DNA of 59,456 bases from Candidatus Scalindua sp. (GTDB lineage: Bacteria > Planctomycetota > Brocadiia > Brocadiales > Scalinduaceae): positions 1-59,456 of the forward strand of contig JABHIW010000068.1 of NCBI GenBank assembly GCA_018670825.1. The letters are read 5' to 3'. The notes under the pieces are model-generated. The model was not told where the DNA came from, made no database searches, and worked only from the letters and a program-made list of their open reading frames with translations. This document shows, in pieces, positions 1 to 8,087 of the stretch (position 1 is the stretch's first letter; each line of letters starts with the position of its first letter). The position numbers and the translations under genes are program-made.

Positions 1-131
1 ACGCCATGGAGCGCCAGCACGCTCCTACACCAAGCCAACACAAGCAACCCAACAGATACAGAAGAAATAAAAATTTAGCACAAAAATCACGTCAAGTAAA
101 TTCCAGACTTTTTCTAATATTTCTTCTCTGA
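1..131. other. Window edge, no recognisable gene
   Basis: No reading frame here continues into the AAA+ fragment that starts just downstream. An in-frame TGA at 129-131 closes that frame. I see no transposase motif, RNA or promoter that I can support. The expected upstream part of a sigma-54 activator (Walker A, GAFTGA loop) is not encoded here in any frame, so this stretch looks like unrelated DNA brought next to the fragment. Confidence 0.4.
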
Positions 132-728
132 ATAATTACAACAGATGTACGTATTATTTCTGCATCTAATAAAGATATATTAAGTGAGGTTAGTTCAAAG
201 AATTTTAGAGAAGACCTATACTATCGCATTAACGTATTTAAAATACATGTACCTCCATTACGAGAAAGAATAAATGATATTCCGGAGCTGGTTGACTGTT
301 TTATAAAAAGATATAGTCTTGCATCAGGTAAGAACACACACAAATTAGACCCTTCTACTATGAATAAACTTATAAGTTACAACTGGCCGGGTAATATCAG
401 GCAACTCCAGAATAGCATCAGAAGAGCTATCCTGATAACAACCAGTGATACACTTCTACCGGAGCATTTCGATCTTCACGATCTTAATGGAAACGATTTA
501 AGAATGATCGAATCTCTTGAAGTTGGACTATCGGAATTAGAAATGGCCATGAGGAGAGGTGAAGTACTTCCGTTAAGTGAAGTTGAAGGGATCTTTATCC
601 AAAGGGCACTGAACGCAACAAATGGAAACATATCTGTAGCAGCAGAAAAATTAGGTATCGGCAGATCTACTCTTTATAGAAAAATGCAGGAACTGGGGAT
701 TAAAACAGAAGACTATCAAGGGGCGTAA
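132..728 (+). pseudogene. 5'-truncated sigma-54-dependent activator (AAA+ C-terminal part plus Fis-type HTH)
   Basis: The frame is open from 132 and reads TTDVRIISASNKD, then FREDLYYRINVFKIHVPPLR (the conserved end of the sigma-54 AAA+ domain), NWPGNIRQLQN (sensor II) and a C-terminal Fis-type helix-turn-helix ending in AAEKLGIGRSTLYRKMQELG. A TGA at 129-131 interrupts the frame. The first ATG, at 360, lies inside the domain. Walker A, the GAFTGA sigma-contact loop, Walker B and any receiver or sensor domain are missing. A product from ATG 360 (122 aa) would hold only the AAA+ lid and the DNA-binding domain. It could not activate sigma-54, though it might still bind DNA. The gene downstream begins at or overlapping its stop. 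Seen: domain content and truncation. Inferred: decay after rearrangement. An assembly break or a single indel is the main alternative. Confidence 0.75.
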
Positions 729-3184
729 TTTTAAGTAGAGGAAGTAGGTTACACAAGATTAAATACCTAATCAGGCAAAACTATTACGGCCTTATCTGGG
801 GGCTTGCAATTGCAGCAATCATATCTTTATTATATTTCACAGGAGTTTTCAACAGGCTGGAAAAGATCGTATATGACTGGCGTCTCACAAATAACACATT
901 AGAAACGACCCCACATATACCAAAAATAGCCATAATAGGTATCTCAGATAAAGACATGGAACTGCTTGGCAGATGGCCCTGGCCGAGAAGCCGTTATGCA
1001 GAACTATTAGGTTACTTAAAAGAAGGTGGTGCCAGTGTTATTGCCTTTGATATGTTCTTTGATATGCCTGATATAGAAGGTGCAGAAAACGATTTTGCAT
1101 TATCAGAAGCAGCAGACAATACGGGTATGACTATTTTCTCGGTTTGGAGCCCGACTGCTAATCTTTTTAAAACAAGACCACTAGATGGGATCTATAAAGG
1201 AAGATTAAGTGAAAGTATTGACATAATTGCCGGTTCAGCAAAAGGGGTTGGTCATCTAAACTTATTCTATGATAGCGATGGAGTTGCGAGAAGAGTACCT
1301 ATCCAAATAGCCGATACACAGGGCAAAGAAAGATTTATGCCACTTTCTCTTGCCGCATTTCTTGAACAAAAGGGGATCGATCAGAAGCCGGAATTGTCCC
1401 CTGGTAGTTTGTTAAAAATAGGAAACTTGCATATACCCCTTGATTCAAAGAGTTGTATACCCATCAATTATATTGATTTTGAAAAACAGGTCCATATATA
1501 TCATCGATCAAATGTGAAATGGCTGGAGAAAATTGGTCAGGAAAAACCCATAACCTTATACTCGTTTTCAGACGTTTTTCCACAAGACGAAAATAGTCTT
1601 CCCGCAAGCCAATTTAAAGACAATATTGTTTTTATAGGACTTGCAACCCCTGGGTCTGAACAAGACGTCCATGTTACGCCATTTGGGCGTAAATTTGGAA
1701 TATTTATTCAGGCAAATCTCCTATACAATTTCCTGGCAGACAGGCTCATCAGCATACCAGGACCAATCTATACAATCTCAATATTAACGGCATTATCAAT
1801 AATCTTCGGCATATTAATCTTCAAGATACATATAAGGGGCAGTACGTACCTGCTACTTGCCGGTAGCTTTCTGGTTTTATTCGCAATTTCGGCAATTATC
1901 GCCTTTACAGGACTTATACTATTCCAGAAATTAAATATAATGATAGATATGATTCCCTTTGCCGCCATGTTTCTGATGCTTATAGGGACCTGTCTGGCCG
2001 TAAATTTAAGTACAGCCAGTGGTGAATCTGCCATGAGAGATCTGCAATTAAACCTGCTCCTAGAGGTAGGCGAGATTACAACGTCTAAAGACGAATCAGA
2101 TCAATATTCTCTAAAATTATTTAAGGAAGATATTGAAATAACATCCGCGCTCGCCGTCCCTCTAAAACCACCGATAGAATTGTTAGAACCGATAAAGAAG
2201 ATAACTCACTGTGAAGCAACTGCACTGTATGTCCTGGATGACCATACTGGAGATTTTGCCTATTCTGATTTTTCGGGCCGCAATGAGATAAAGGAAGATT
2301 CACTGAAGACTTCAGCGATAGTAAATAAATGGATTCAGTCTGACGCAAAACCTTTCTGGATTGACAATGTCTCAAAACACCCCGATTTGCCACACGTAAA
2401 CATTAACAACTTACACTGCTTACTGGCTATCCCCCTCATTGTAAAGAAACAAACAATAGGTATATTCTACCTTTATAATAAACTTGCATCGAAAATTTCA
2501 CCCTCTGCAGAGTTTACGTCAGATGAACTAAGACTGATCTCATCATTTACCCATCAAATAGCGGTTGCAATTGAAAACCATAGACTGCATGTTGACATTC
2601 ACGATATCTTTCTTGATTATATCAAATCGATTGCATCCGCACTCGATGCAAGAGATACGTATACACACGGGCACTCCCATCGCGTAGCAGAGTTCAGTGT
2701 TGAAATAGGTAAGCAATTAGGACTATCAGAAGGTGAATTGGAATTCCTGGAACTATCTGCCACCATTCATGATATTGGAAAGATCGGAATAAGTGAAAGC
2801 GTACTAAACAAACCGGGTAAATTAACTAATGAAGAGTTTTTAATCATTAAATCTCACCCTGTCAAAGGTAGCAAAATCCTTGAGCCCATGTCCCGGTTAC
2901 ATGCTTTGATGCCGGGAGTGCGTAATCATCATGAGCGTTATGACGGCAAAGGATATCCGGATGGTTTAAAAGGTGAGGAGAATCATCTTGTTGCCAGAAT
3001 CATATCAATTGCTGATACTTACGATGCAATGACGTCCAGCAGGGTTTATAGAAAGGGCCTGCCACCGGAAGTAGCTTATAAGGAGATTGAAAAGGGAGCG
3101 GGAACCCAGTTTGACCCAAAACTCGCAAAATTATTTGTCGACTTTATGAGAAAATCTCAAGAAATTACGAGCATTAATACTTAG
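728..3184 (+). CDS. CHASE2-GAF-HD-GYP cyclic-di-GMP phosphodiesterase
   Basis: Membrane sensor that hydrolyses c-di-GMP. The first ATG is at 956, but the same frame is open upstream to 704 and encodes an N-terminal membrane helix (GLIWGLAIAAIISLLYF) and the start of the CHASE2 fold (KIAIIGISDKD). Translation therefore must begin earlier. No ATG, GTG or TTG occurs between 704 and 956; an ATT at 728 follows an AGGGG and overlaps the preceding TAA, and is used here as a provisional start. Numbered from ATG 956: CHASE2 to about residue 240, three membrane helices at about 270-350, a GAF domain at about 380-545, and HD-GYP at about 548-735 with HDIGKIG at 605-611 and GYPDG from 666. The metal ligands and the GYP motif are intact, so it is probably active. 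Likely substrate of regulation: the exported and pilus-like genes downstream (inference). Confidence 0.85.
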   Translation: MLSRGSRLHKIKYLIRQNYYGLIWGLAIAAIISLLYFTGVFNRLEKIVYDWRLTNNTLETTPHIPKIAIIGISDKDMELLGRWPWPRSRYAELLGYLKEGGASVIAFDMFFDMPDIEGAENDFALSEAADNTGMTIFSVWSPTANLFKTRPLDGIYKGRLSESIDIIAGSAKGVGHLNLFYDSDGVARRVPIQIADTQGKERFMPLSLAAFLEQKGIDQKPELSPGSLLKIGNLHIPLDSKSCIPINYIDFEKQVHIYHRSNVKWLEKIGQEKPITLYSFSDVFPQDENSLPASQFKDNIVFIGLATPGSEQDVHVTPFGRKFGIFIQANLLYNFLADRLISIPGPIYTISILTALSIIFGILIFKIHIRGSTYLLLAGSFLVLFAISAIIAFTGLILFQKLNIMIDMIPFAAMFLMLIGTCLAVNLSTASGESAMRDLQLNLLLEVGEITTSKDESDQYSLKLFKEDIEITSALAVPLKPPIELLEPIKKITHCEATALYVLDDHTGDFAYSDFSGRNEIKEDSLKTSAIVNKWIQSDAKPFWIDNVSKHPDLPHVNINNLHCLLAIPLIVKKQTIGIFYLYNKLASKISPSAEFTSDELRLISSFTHQIAVAIENHRLHVDIHDIFLDYIKSIASALDARDTYTHGHSHRVAEFSVEIGKQLGLSEGELEFLELSATIHDIGKIGISESVLNKPGKLTNEEFLIIKSHPVKGSKILEPMSRLHALMPGVRNHHERYDGKGYPDGLKGEENHLVARIISIADTYDAMTSSRVYRKGLPPEVAYKEIEKGAGTQFDPKLAKLFVDFMRKSQEITSINT

Positions 3185-3645
3185 TAGATATTAAGTACTT
3201 TTATTGTCAAGTCCCACTTGAATTTCGCAATCCTGACTATCATCCAAACCCACACCTGTGCATGTTACGTAACTTGTGACCAAGTTGGATCTGGAGCATA
3301 CCGTCAGGGGCTACTCAGACGACTGGAAAATAACTTACCCTTTTAGCTAACAACGTTATGAAATGATACATTAACCGTCCCATTATGGAACAGTTGGGCT
3401 ATTTATGACATCCCGGAGGATTATTCTACGAAACAAATTCAATGGCTATAAGGTGTTTCGTACTGGACTCCTCGGGTTTTCCGAGACCGGTCTTACCACA
3501 ACAGCACACAAAGGCATGAAAATTGCTTATAGACCTTTTGTGATTTTAAAGGTACCACCGACTGCATGCATATACACACAGGCAGACACGCGAAACCTAT
3601 TCCTTACAAATTCCAGAGTTTATTTTCGTATTAAATCCTAACGAA
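3185..3645. other. Intergenic region before the exported-protein block
   Basis: This holds about 460 bp with no convincing gene. One 78-codon frame (3405-3641) lacks homology, a signal peptide or a good ribosome binding site, and I reject it. A short hairpin with arms ACTTG/CAAGT lies near 3270-3284. I find no clear terminator and no good -35/-10 pair, although the promoter of the 3646-6675 gene group should be here. Confidence 0.4.
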
Positions 3646-4575
3646 TTGTACGCAATGTTTTATTTGAAAAGAGCCATGGTAAACAGATTACACATTTATA
3701 CTGCACAGATGATGAGAGCCATATTTTTTTTACTTACAATATCTGCTATCATTCTTCTTGAAGATTCAAATGTGCTGGCCAAGGTAGATGCCTATCCATC
3801 GGAGGACGTCATTATCTTCTATGCAACCGGCCAACCAGGCGGACTTGTAGATGCAGATAAGGCAATAGACATAAACGTTAAGTCAGGCCCTAAAGATTGG
3901 ATAGTGCGTTATCAGGCGCTTACACTCAAAGGCAGTGAAGGTGAAATTCCTCCTGACAGGATCAGCGTTAATAGCCCCTATACAAACGGTTATGAGGAGA
4001 TGAGTGGACTGAGGGTGGTTGCGAAAGGAGATGATAAGGTAACCCGTCCAGTTACGATAGGCCCGGTAAGATTTCGTCTGCAGACTACCTGGAAGGACAA
4101 ACCAGGTACTTATACGGGGCTGCTTGTCTCACCTGACGGTGCACAGAGCATAAACGTCAAACTGATTATTAACCCTTTTACCAGTATATTACTGGATCCT
4201 CCCTCTGTTTATTTTGAGGCCATGGGACAGCCCAGCGTCTTTGATGCAGTCTCCGAGGTGGCGGTCAGAGTAAGCTCAAACTATGCGGGATGGACGGTCT
4301 CCTGTAAAGCGTCTCCATTATCATTAACAGGAAGAGGGAACAACATAATTTCTAATAAGCGTATATTTATTGGGACGGCAGAGGCAAAAAATTACCGAGA
4401 CGAAGGGGCTGGCCGTGGATTCAAAAGGATGCATAAATCGATATTATTGGGTTCAGGAAACCAAACGCCTCCCATTGAGTTTGAGCGTCTTAGATTTCGT
4501 TTACTAACTACCTGGAAAGACAGGCCAGGTACCTATGATGGCAATGTAACTTTTACCTTTTTAGTAAGTCCCTAA
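3646..4575 (+). CDS. Exported protein with two beta-sandwich repeats (subunit-like)
   Basis: I do not recognise a named family. A hydrophobic segment (MMRAIFFLLTISAIILL) near the N-terminus predicts export. The true start could be TTG 3646, ATG 3655 or ATG 3676. The mature part holds two copies of one module, about residues 50-175 and 180-309. Each has a WIVRYQA- or WTVSCKA-like strand and ends in the motif TTWKDKPGTY or TTWKDRPGTYDG followed by a hydrophobic last strand. The same ending occurs in the next gene (TTWENRAGTYDG), so these are paralogues. The layout resembles fimbrial, spore-coat-U or WxL-type surface subunits, where the GTYxG strand closes the fold. It starts a tight gene group: 2 bp to the next gene. 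Confidence is high that it is real and exported, low on function. Confidence 0.7.
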   Translation: MYAMFYLKRAMVNRLHIYTAQMMRAIFFLLTISAIILLEDSNVLAKVDAYPSEDVIIFYATGQPGGLVDADKAIDINVKSGPKDWIVRYQALTLKGSEGEIPPDRISVNSPYTNGYEEMSGLRVVAKGDDKVTRPVTIGPVRFRLQTTWKDKPGTYTGLLVSPDGAQSINVKLIINPFTSILLDPPSVYFEAMGQPSVFDAVSEVAVRVSSNYAGWTVSCKASPLSLTGRGNNIISNKRIFIGTAEAKNYRDEGAGRGFKRMHKSILLGSGNQTPPIEFERLRFRLLTTWKDRPGTYDGNVTFTFLVSP

Positions 4576-4577
4576 AC

Positions 4578-5093
4578 ATGCATACATTAAAAGCATATTT
4601 TTTAAGATTGTCTATCATATTGGCCATTGCTGCCTCTTACACAATCTTTTGCCCTGTTACAACCACCCATGCCAAAGGAAAGAAGTGGCAGGAGGGCGCT
4701 CGACTTTCAGTGAGGGCCGTAATCGCACCATTCACGTTCATAAAGTTGTCTACTGACAGCATTGTTTTCAATGTATCAGGAGAGCCTGGTGAATATATTG
4801 CTGATAAGAATGTAGAGGTTACTGTCGGGTCGAATAGCAGTTCGTGGGCGGTCGAGGCGGTCGCAACCCCTCTGATTGGGGAGAACGGTGAAATCCCTGC
4901 CAATCAACTATATATCAAGAAAAAAGGAGGCAAAGACTATACTGATATGGGTTCCGAAATCCTTCTTGCAGAGGGATCACAAACGTCTCCTACCGTAACC
5001 TCTGATCTAAGTTTCAAGCTGAAGACTACCTGGGAAAACAGGGCAGGTACCTATGATGGCGAGATAATGTTTATATATTTGGCAATACCATAG
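4578..5093 (+). CDS. Exported single-module subunit-like protein
   Basis: A 171-aa product with a signal peptide (hydrophobic core LSIILAIAASYTIF, likely cleavage near THAKG) and one beta-sandwich module. The mature N-terminus reads RLSVRAVIAPFT, almost the same as the next protein (RLSVRAVIEPQT), and the C-terminus ends in TTWENRAGTYDGEIMF. Both marks are shared with the two-module protein just upstream. ATG 4578 lies 2 bp after the upstream stop, so translation is probably coupled. It looks like a single-domain homologue of the upstream two-domain protein. Surface or fibre subunit is the likely role by analogy with spore-coat-U, DUF4402 and WxL-like proteins; this is inference. Confidence 0.7.
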   Translation: MHTLKAYFLRLSIILAIAASYTIFCPVTTTHAKGKKWQEGARLSVRAVIAPFTFIKLSTDSIVFNVSGEPGEYIADKNVEVTVGSNSSSWAVEAVATPLIGENGEIPANQLYIKKKGGKDYTDMGSEILLAEGSQTSPTVTSDLSFKLKTTWENRAGTYDGEIMFIYLAIP

Positions 5094-5184
5094 TAAGGCA
5101 GAGTTTAATCTGCAAAATTTTATCGACTTTCAGGTGCTAAGCACTTATAGTGTCTGTCTTAATCCATTTTAGCGGAATTCTGAT

Positions 5185-5751
5185 TTGTTTAAAGTGAGAA
5201 GATTTTTTATTATTTTTGTCATACTTGTCATGTCTGTCGGAGTGGATGTTTGTAATTACACAGAAGAGAGTTATGCAAATAAGGATCCTAAGGTACGGCT
5301 CTCTGTAAGGGCTGTGATCGAACCACAAACTGAGATCAGCATACGTATTATAGACACGCCGGAATGGCAGGCAAATCCATCTTTTCCAGGTAGCACATCA
5401 CTATCGGAATCCCAGAACTCTCAATTGTCCTTTAGTACTCAGATGCCAGGAGAGTACCACTTCTACAAGGCACTGAAGGTGGTAGTGAAATCAAACGATG
5501 TTGCACAGACGGTACGGGTGAATATCTCCCCAATGGAGTCTGAGGACGACAAGATTCCCGCTGAGCGGATATTTGTCAAGGCCAACGATGGAGACTACCA
5601 AAGTGCGGAGGAAGACATAATTCTGTCAAACAGTACTCCTCCCAAAGCAATGGAAAAGTTCATACTAAAATTCAAGGTAAAGACCCTTATATCAGACATG
5701 GCGGGAAATTACAGTGGAAAAATGGAATTTATAACGATACCGGCTCTTTAA
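5185..5751 (+). CDS. Exported subunit-like protein, third paralogue
   Basis: A 188-aa product starting at TTG 5185 (or GTG 5194). It has a signal peptide (FFIIFVILVMSVGVDV) and the conserved mature start VRLSVRAVIEPQ. The last strand is again of the subunit type (MAGNYSGKMEFITI). The middle is more diverged than in its neighbours, with a Ser/Pro/Gln-rich insertion at about residues 65-90. It sits 91 bp after the previous gene and 21 bp before the chaperone-like gene, on the same strand. It is probably another component of the same extracellular structure. The function is inferred from paralogy and gene order only. Confidence 0.65.
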   Translation: MFKVRRFFIIFVILVMSVGVDVCNYTEESYANKDPKVRLSVRAVIEPQTEISIRIIDTPEWQANPSFPGSTSLSESQNSQLSFSTQMPGEYHFYKALKVVVKSNDVAQTVRVNISPMESEDDKIPAERIFVKANDGDYQSAEEDIILSNSTPPKAMEKFILKFKVKTLISDMAGNYSGKMEFITIPAL

Positions 5752-5772
5752 CCTAACCCAACTTACAACAAT

Positions 5773-6675
5773 ATGAAAAACAGTAGAAACCATAAAAATA
5801 AACATATCTCCAAGATTGACAGTAAAGCATTTAACGGGTTAATCGGAGCCTTCGCCCTTTTCGTTTTTATTACCTTTATAGGCTTGCCTTCCGGCTACGC
5901 GGAGATATCATTTAGTGTCTCTCCGCCGATTATAGAGTTGAATGTACCGGGTGGTGGGGTAAAGGTCATGAAATTGATAGTCTATAATCAGGGCGATGTA
6001 TCTATCCACGTAAGCAGCAGCGTTATGGATATGGAGATTGATCCGGACGGTAACACTGCCCTATTGCCATCTGGAACCTCCTCATGGTCTTGTGCAAACT
6101 GGATTACGCTTGATAATGGTGAATTAGACCTTGAAGCGGGAGAGAAGAAAACCGTAATTGCCAAATTAAGTGTACCAAGAGGAAAAGTTGGAGGGAGATA
6201 CGCGGCTATAATTTTCCAGGCAATTGGGCCCCAAAAGAAGAACAGTGGAGAAATAGTAGTTGGAGCCCGCCTTGGGACCCTCATTCTAGAAACAATTCCC
6301 CACACCCTCAAAAAACGAGGAAAAATAGTTAAGATAGAGACAAGGAGGGAACCCAAAGACAACTCACAACAGGGCGCGAAAACGCCCATAACCATTGTAG
6401 CCTCATTTAAAAACAGAGGAAACGCCCACGTAAAGGCAAGTGGAAGTGTCGTAATCTGGGATAGCAATAAAAAGATTGTGGACAGGATACCCTTGATCGC
6501 CGGCACTGGTACAGTGCTTCCCGATGGTACCCGTAAATTCAAAGGAACATGGTCAAACAAGAAGAAGATGGTTGAGGGAGAATATACCGCACAGGTGCGG
6601 ATAACCTTTCCGGGAGGAAGGGAACAGGCATCTACTAAGATTGTACTGGGAGCGACTACGGAGGACACAAAATAG
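5773..6675 (+). CDS. Exported chaperone-like protein with tandem Ig-like domains (DUF916-like)
   Basis: 300 aa. The N-terminus is basic with one hydrophobic segment (IGAFALFVFITFIGLPSGYA), and cleavage is likely near YAE. The mature protein begins ISFSVSPPIIELNVPGGG, then a WITLDNGELDLEAGEKKTV strand pair and LSVPRGKVGGRYAAIIF. This layout is that of DUF916-like and periplasmic-chaperone-like Ig domains: a first domain stressing a PGxxxxxxLxVYN strand and a GxRYAAI strand, followed by a second Ig-like domain (KNRGNAHVKASGSVVI). The large protein at 8088-9812 contains two further copies of the same pattern. Position directly after three subunit-like genes fits a partner that binds or assembles them. 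In Gram-positives, DUF916 proteins accompany WxL surface proteins; extending that to this organism is inference. Confidence 0.7.
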   Translation: MKNSRNHKNKHISKIDSKAFNGLIGAFALFVFITFIGLPSGYAEISFSVSPPIIELNVPGGGVKVMKLIVYNQGDVSIHVSSSVMDMEIDPDGNTALLPSGTSSWSCANWITLDNGELDLEAGEKKTVIAKLSVPRGKVGGRYAAIIFQAIGPQKKNSGEIVVGARLGTLILETIPHTLKKRGKIVKIETRREPKDNSQQGAKTPITIVASFKNRGNAHVKASGSVVIWDSNKKIVDRIPLIAGTGTVLPDGTRKFKGTWSNKKKMVEGEYTAQVRITFPGGREQASTKIVLGATTEDTK

Positions 6676-7312
6676 CTTACAGCATTGTCACCTGAGATAG
6701 CAAAGTCATGTCTGAAGCAGCATCCATGTCCACTCTGTAGAGTTTTCATAAGGACAGGTTTCTTCTTCCTTCTATAACACACTTCCAAAAAGCGATAAAT
6801 CAATCCTTTAGTTTTTCCAGCATTTTCTTAAAACAGATGGATAATTACCATAGACTGGACACCCCCATGATGATTTCAATGTAACCATTACAAAACACTC
6901 ATTCCCATCTTAACACACTACATGAAAGACAGGTGCCCCATTATGGGATAACTGATGATACCATTTTTTCCAAAAGCCACTCTCTTACCAATTTTCAAGT
7001 ACCGTAAGACACGCACAATATAGCACTTACAATTATTTATATTTTTTTACAAAAAACATACACACTTTGGCACAAAAACCGCGTAACACCTACCACGTAA
7101 AACAAAAACTTTTAGAAACAGGAAGCTTAGATCTTTAGCTTCGATTTTACAGAAAGGGGCAGATAATAAATTATTTAAGTATTTTTACAGAAGTAATTTT
7201 TGTCACATGTGTTCTTTTAAGGAGAAGCCTTAGTACTACCATAACGGTAGGGGGCTGGTCCGTAAAACCGGTGAGCTGATTGAACAGCTTCCATGTAAGA
7301 GGAGAAAACAGT
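6676..7312. promoter_or_regulatory. Long leader / regulatory region upstream of the secreted 7313 gene
   Basis: About 640 bp without a supported gene. A long antisense frame covers the region upstream of it and is a shadow. The last 100 bases hold three short stem-loops: AAGG/CCTT at 7219-7231, CTACC/GGTAG at 7236-7250, and AGCTG/CAGCT at 7274-7289. An AAGAGGAG ribosome binding site at 7298-7305 precedes ATG 7313. The clustering of hairpins in the last 100 bases suggests a structured 5' untranslated region. I compared it with the c-di-GMP-I (GEMM) consensus by eye and do not find its conserved core. Confidence 0.4.
7068..7082 (+). promoter_or_regulatory. Possible sigma-54 (-24/-12) promoter
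   Basis: TGGCAC at 7068-7073, five bases, then CCGC at 7079-7082 gives the GG and GC dinucleotides of a sigma-54 promoter at the correct spacing. The -24 half is perfect; the -12 half matches only at GC. It would start transcription about 230 bp before ATG 7313, including the hairpin-rich leader. Chance occurrence is quite possible. Confidence 0.3.
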
Positions 7313-7948
7313 ATGTTTAACAAAATAAAGAATATTACAGCAAGTTTAGTAGTTGTTGGCGTAATGGGAATCGTTGGCTTTAGTGGAAATGTTTTTTCTG
7401 CTAATGATGATACGCTTAAATTTTCAGGTACTATTAATCCATATATCGAAGTAGACAGCCCTGCGGACATCTCGTTAACAAACGGCGGCAGTGGCTTTAC
7501 ACAGACTTTGACCGGAAGCACAACATGGACTGTAGGCTCAAATGATCGCTTCACAATGCAATCTATAGATGGCTACGGGGCAAGTAACACATTAACGGGC
7601 GCTTCTACTACACCTGTACTGGAAAGACAGGAGACAGACGTAGACGGTGTCGCAATCTTCTCAAACGGTGCTGATACACTGGCATCTGACTTTGACGTAT
7701 TGGATACAGTATGGGGTATAGACGTTGTTTCTGACGAGGTCAGCGGTACTAACCCATGGGCTGGCGGATCAGCTGTGCCTAGTGGCACACCTGCCAATCT
7801 GGAAAGTAGCGCTGGCTCTGACATTGCAAATATTAAGGACCATGACGGCACAAACACCATTCAACTCAGCGTCGTGGGTACTGCCGAACAGACAGATGAT
7901 GCAGGCGTCTATCAGACTAACCTCACTCTTACTGTTGTTAATAATTAA
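7313..7948 (+). CDS. Secreted subunit-like protein, candidate major component
   Basis: About 211 aa from ATG 7313, which has an AAGAGGAG ribosome binding site 7 bases upstream. A TTG start at 7280 is possible but would add 11 residues before the signal peptide. The signal peptide has the core ITASLVVVGVMGIVGF with cleavage after VFSA. The mature chain is acidic, rich in Ser, Thr, Gly and Asp, free of cysteine, and ends in AGVYQTNLTLTVV, a last-strand pattern like those of the 3646-5751 proteins. It has a long leader of its own upstream and a 7-bp GC-rich hairpin directly downstream. Both are common around highly expressed pilin or coat subunits. No family is recognised with certainty. Confidence 0.7.
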   Translation: MFNKIKNITASLVVVGVMGIVGFSGNVFSANDDTLKFSGTINPYIEVDSPADISLTNGGSGFTQTLTGSTTWTVGSNDRFTMQSIDGYGASNTLTGASTTPVLERQETDVDGVAIFSNGADTLASDFDVLDTVWGIDVVSDEVSGTNPWAGGSAVPSGTPANLESSAGSDIANIKDHDGTNTIQLSVVGTAEQTDDAGVYQTNLTLTVVNN

Positions 7949-7962
7949 CTTAGTTTAATTCC

Positions 7963-7983
7963 CCCTCCCTCATATGGGGAGGG
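7963..7983 (+). terminator. GC-rich hairpin between subunit and chaperone genes
   Basis: Arms CCCTCCC (7963-7969) and GGGAGGG (7977-7983) form a perfect 7-bp stem with a 7-base loop, 15 bp after the upstream stop. No U tract follows, so it is more likely an mRNA-stabilising or partial-termination element. It would let the 7313 subunit be made in excess over the downstream chaperone-like protein. Confidence 0.5.
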
Positions 7984-8087
7984 AAATGGCAGGGAAAACC
8001 CACTCCTGCTCTTTCCCCTCACATCTAAGGAAATGGAAATTTCAATATTAATTGCACTTCGACAATAATAAATAAAGGAGATATGAA

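Noticed and set aside
3405..3641. 78-codon frame between the HD-GYP gene and the exported block
   Set aside because: No ribosome site, no signal or domain, ordinary intergenic composition.
5988..6803. 271-codon minus-strand frame
   Set aside because: Shadow of the chaperone-like gene at 5773-6675; the plus-strand product has a clear signal peptide and domain pattern.
7219..7305. c-di-GMP-I (GEMM) riboswitch before the 7313 gene
   Set aside because: Stem-loops are present, but the conserved GEMM core around the ligand is not seen.
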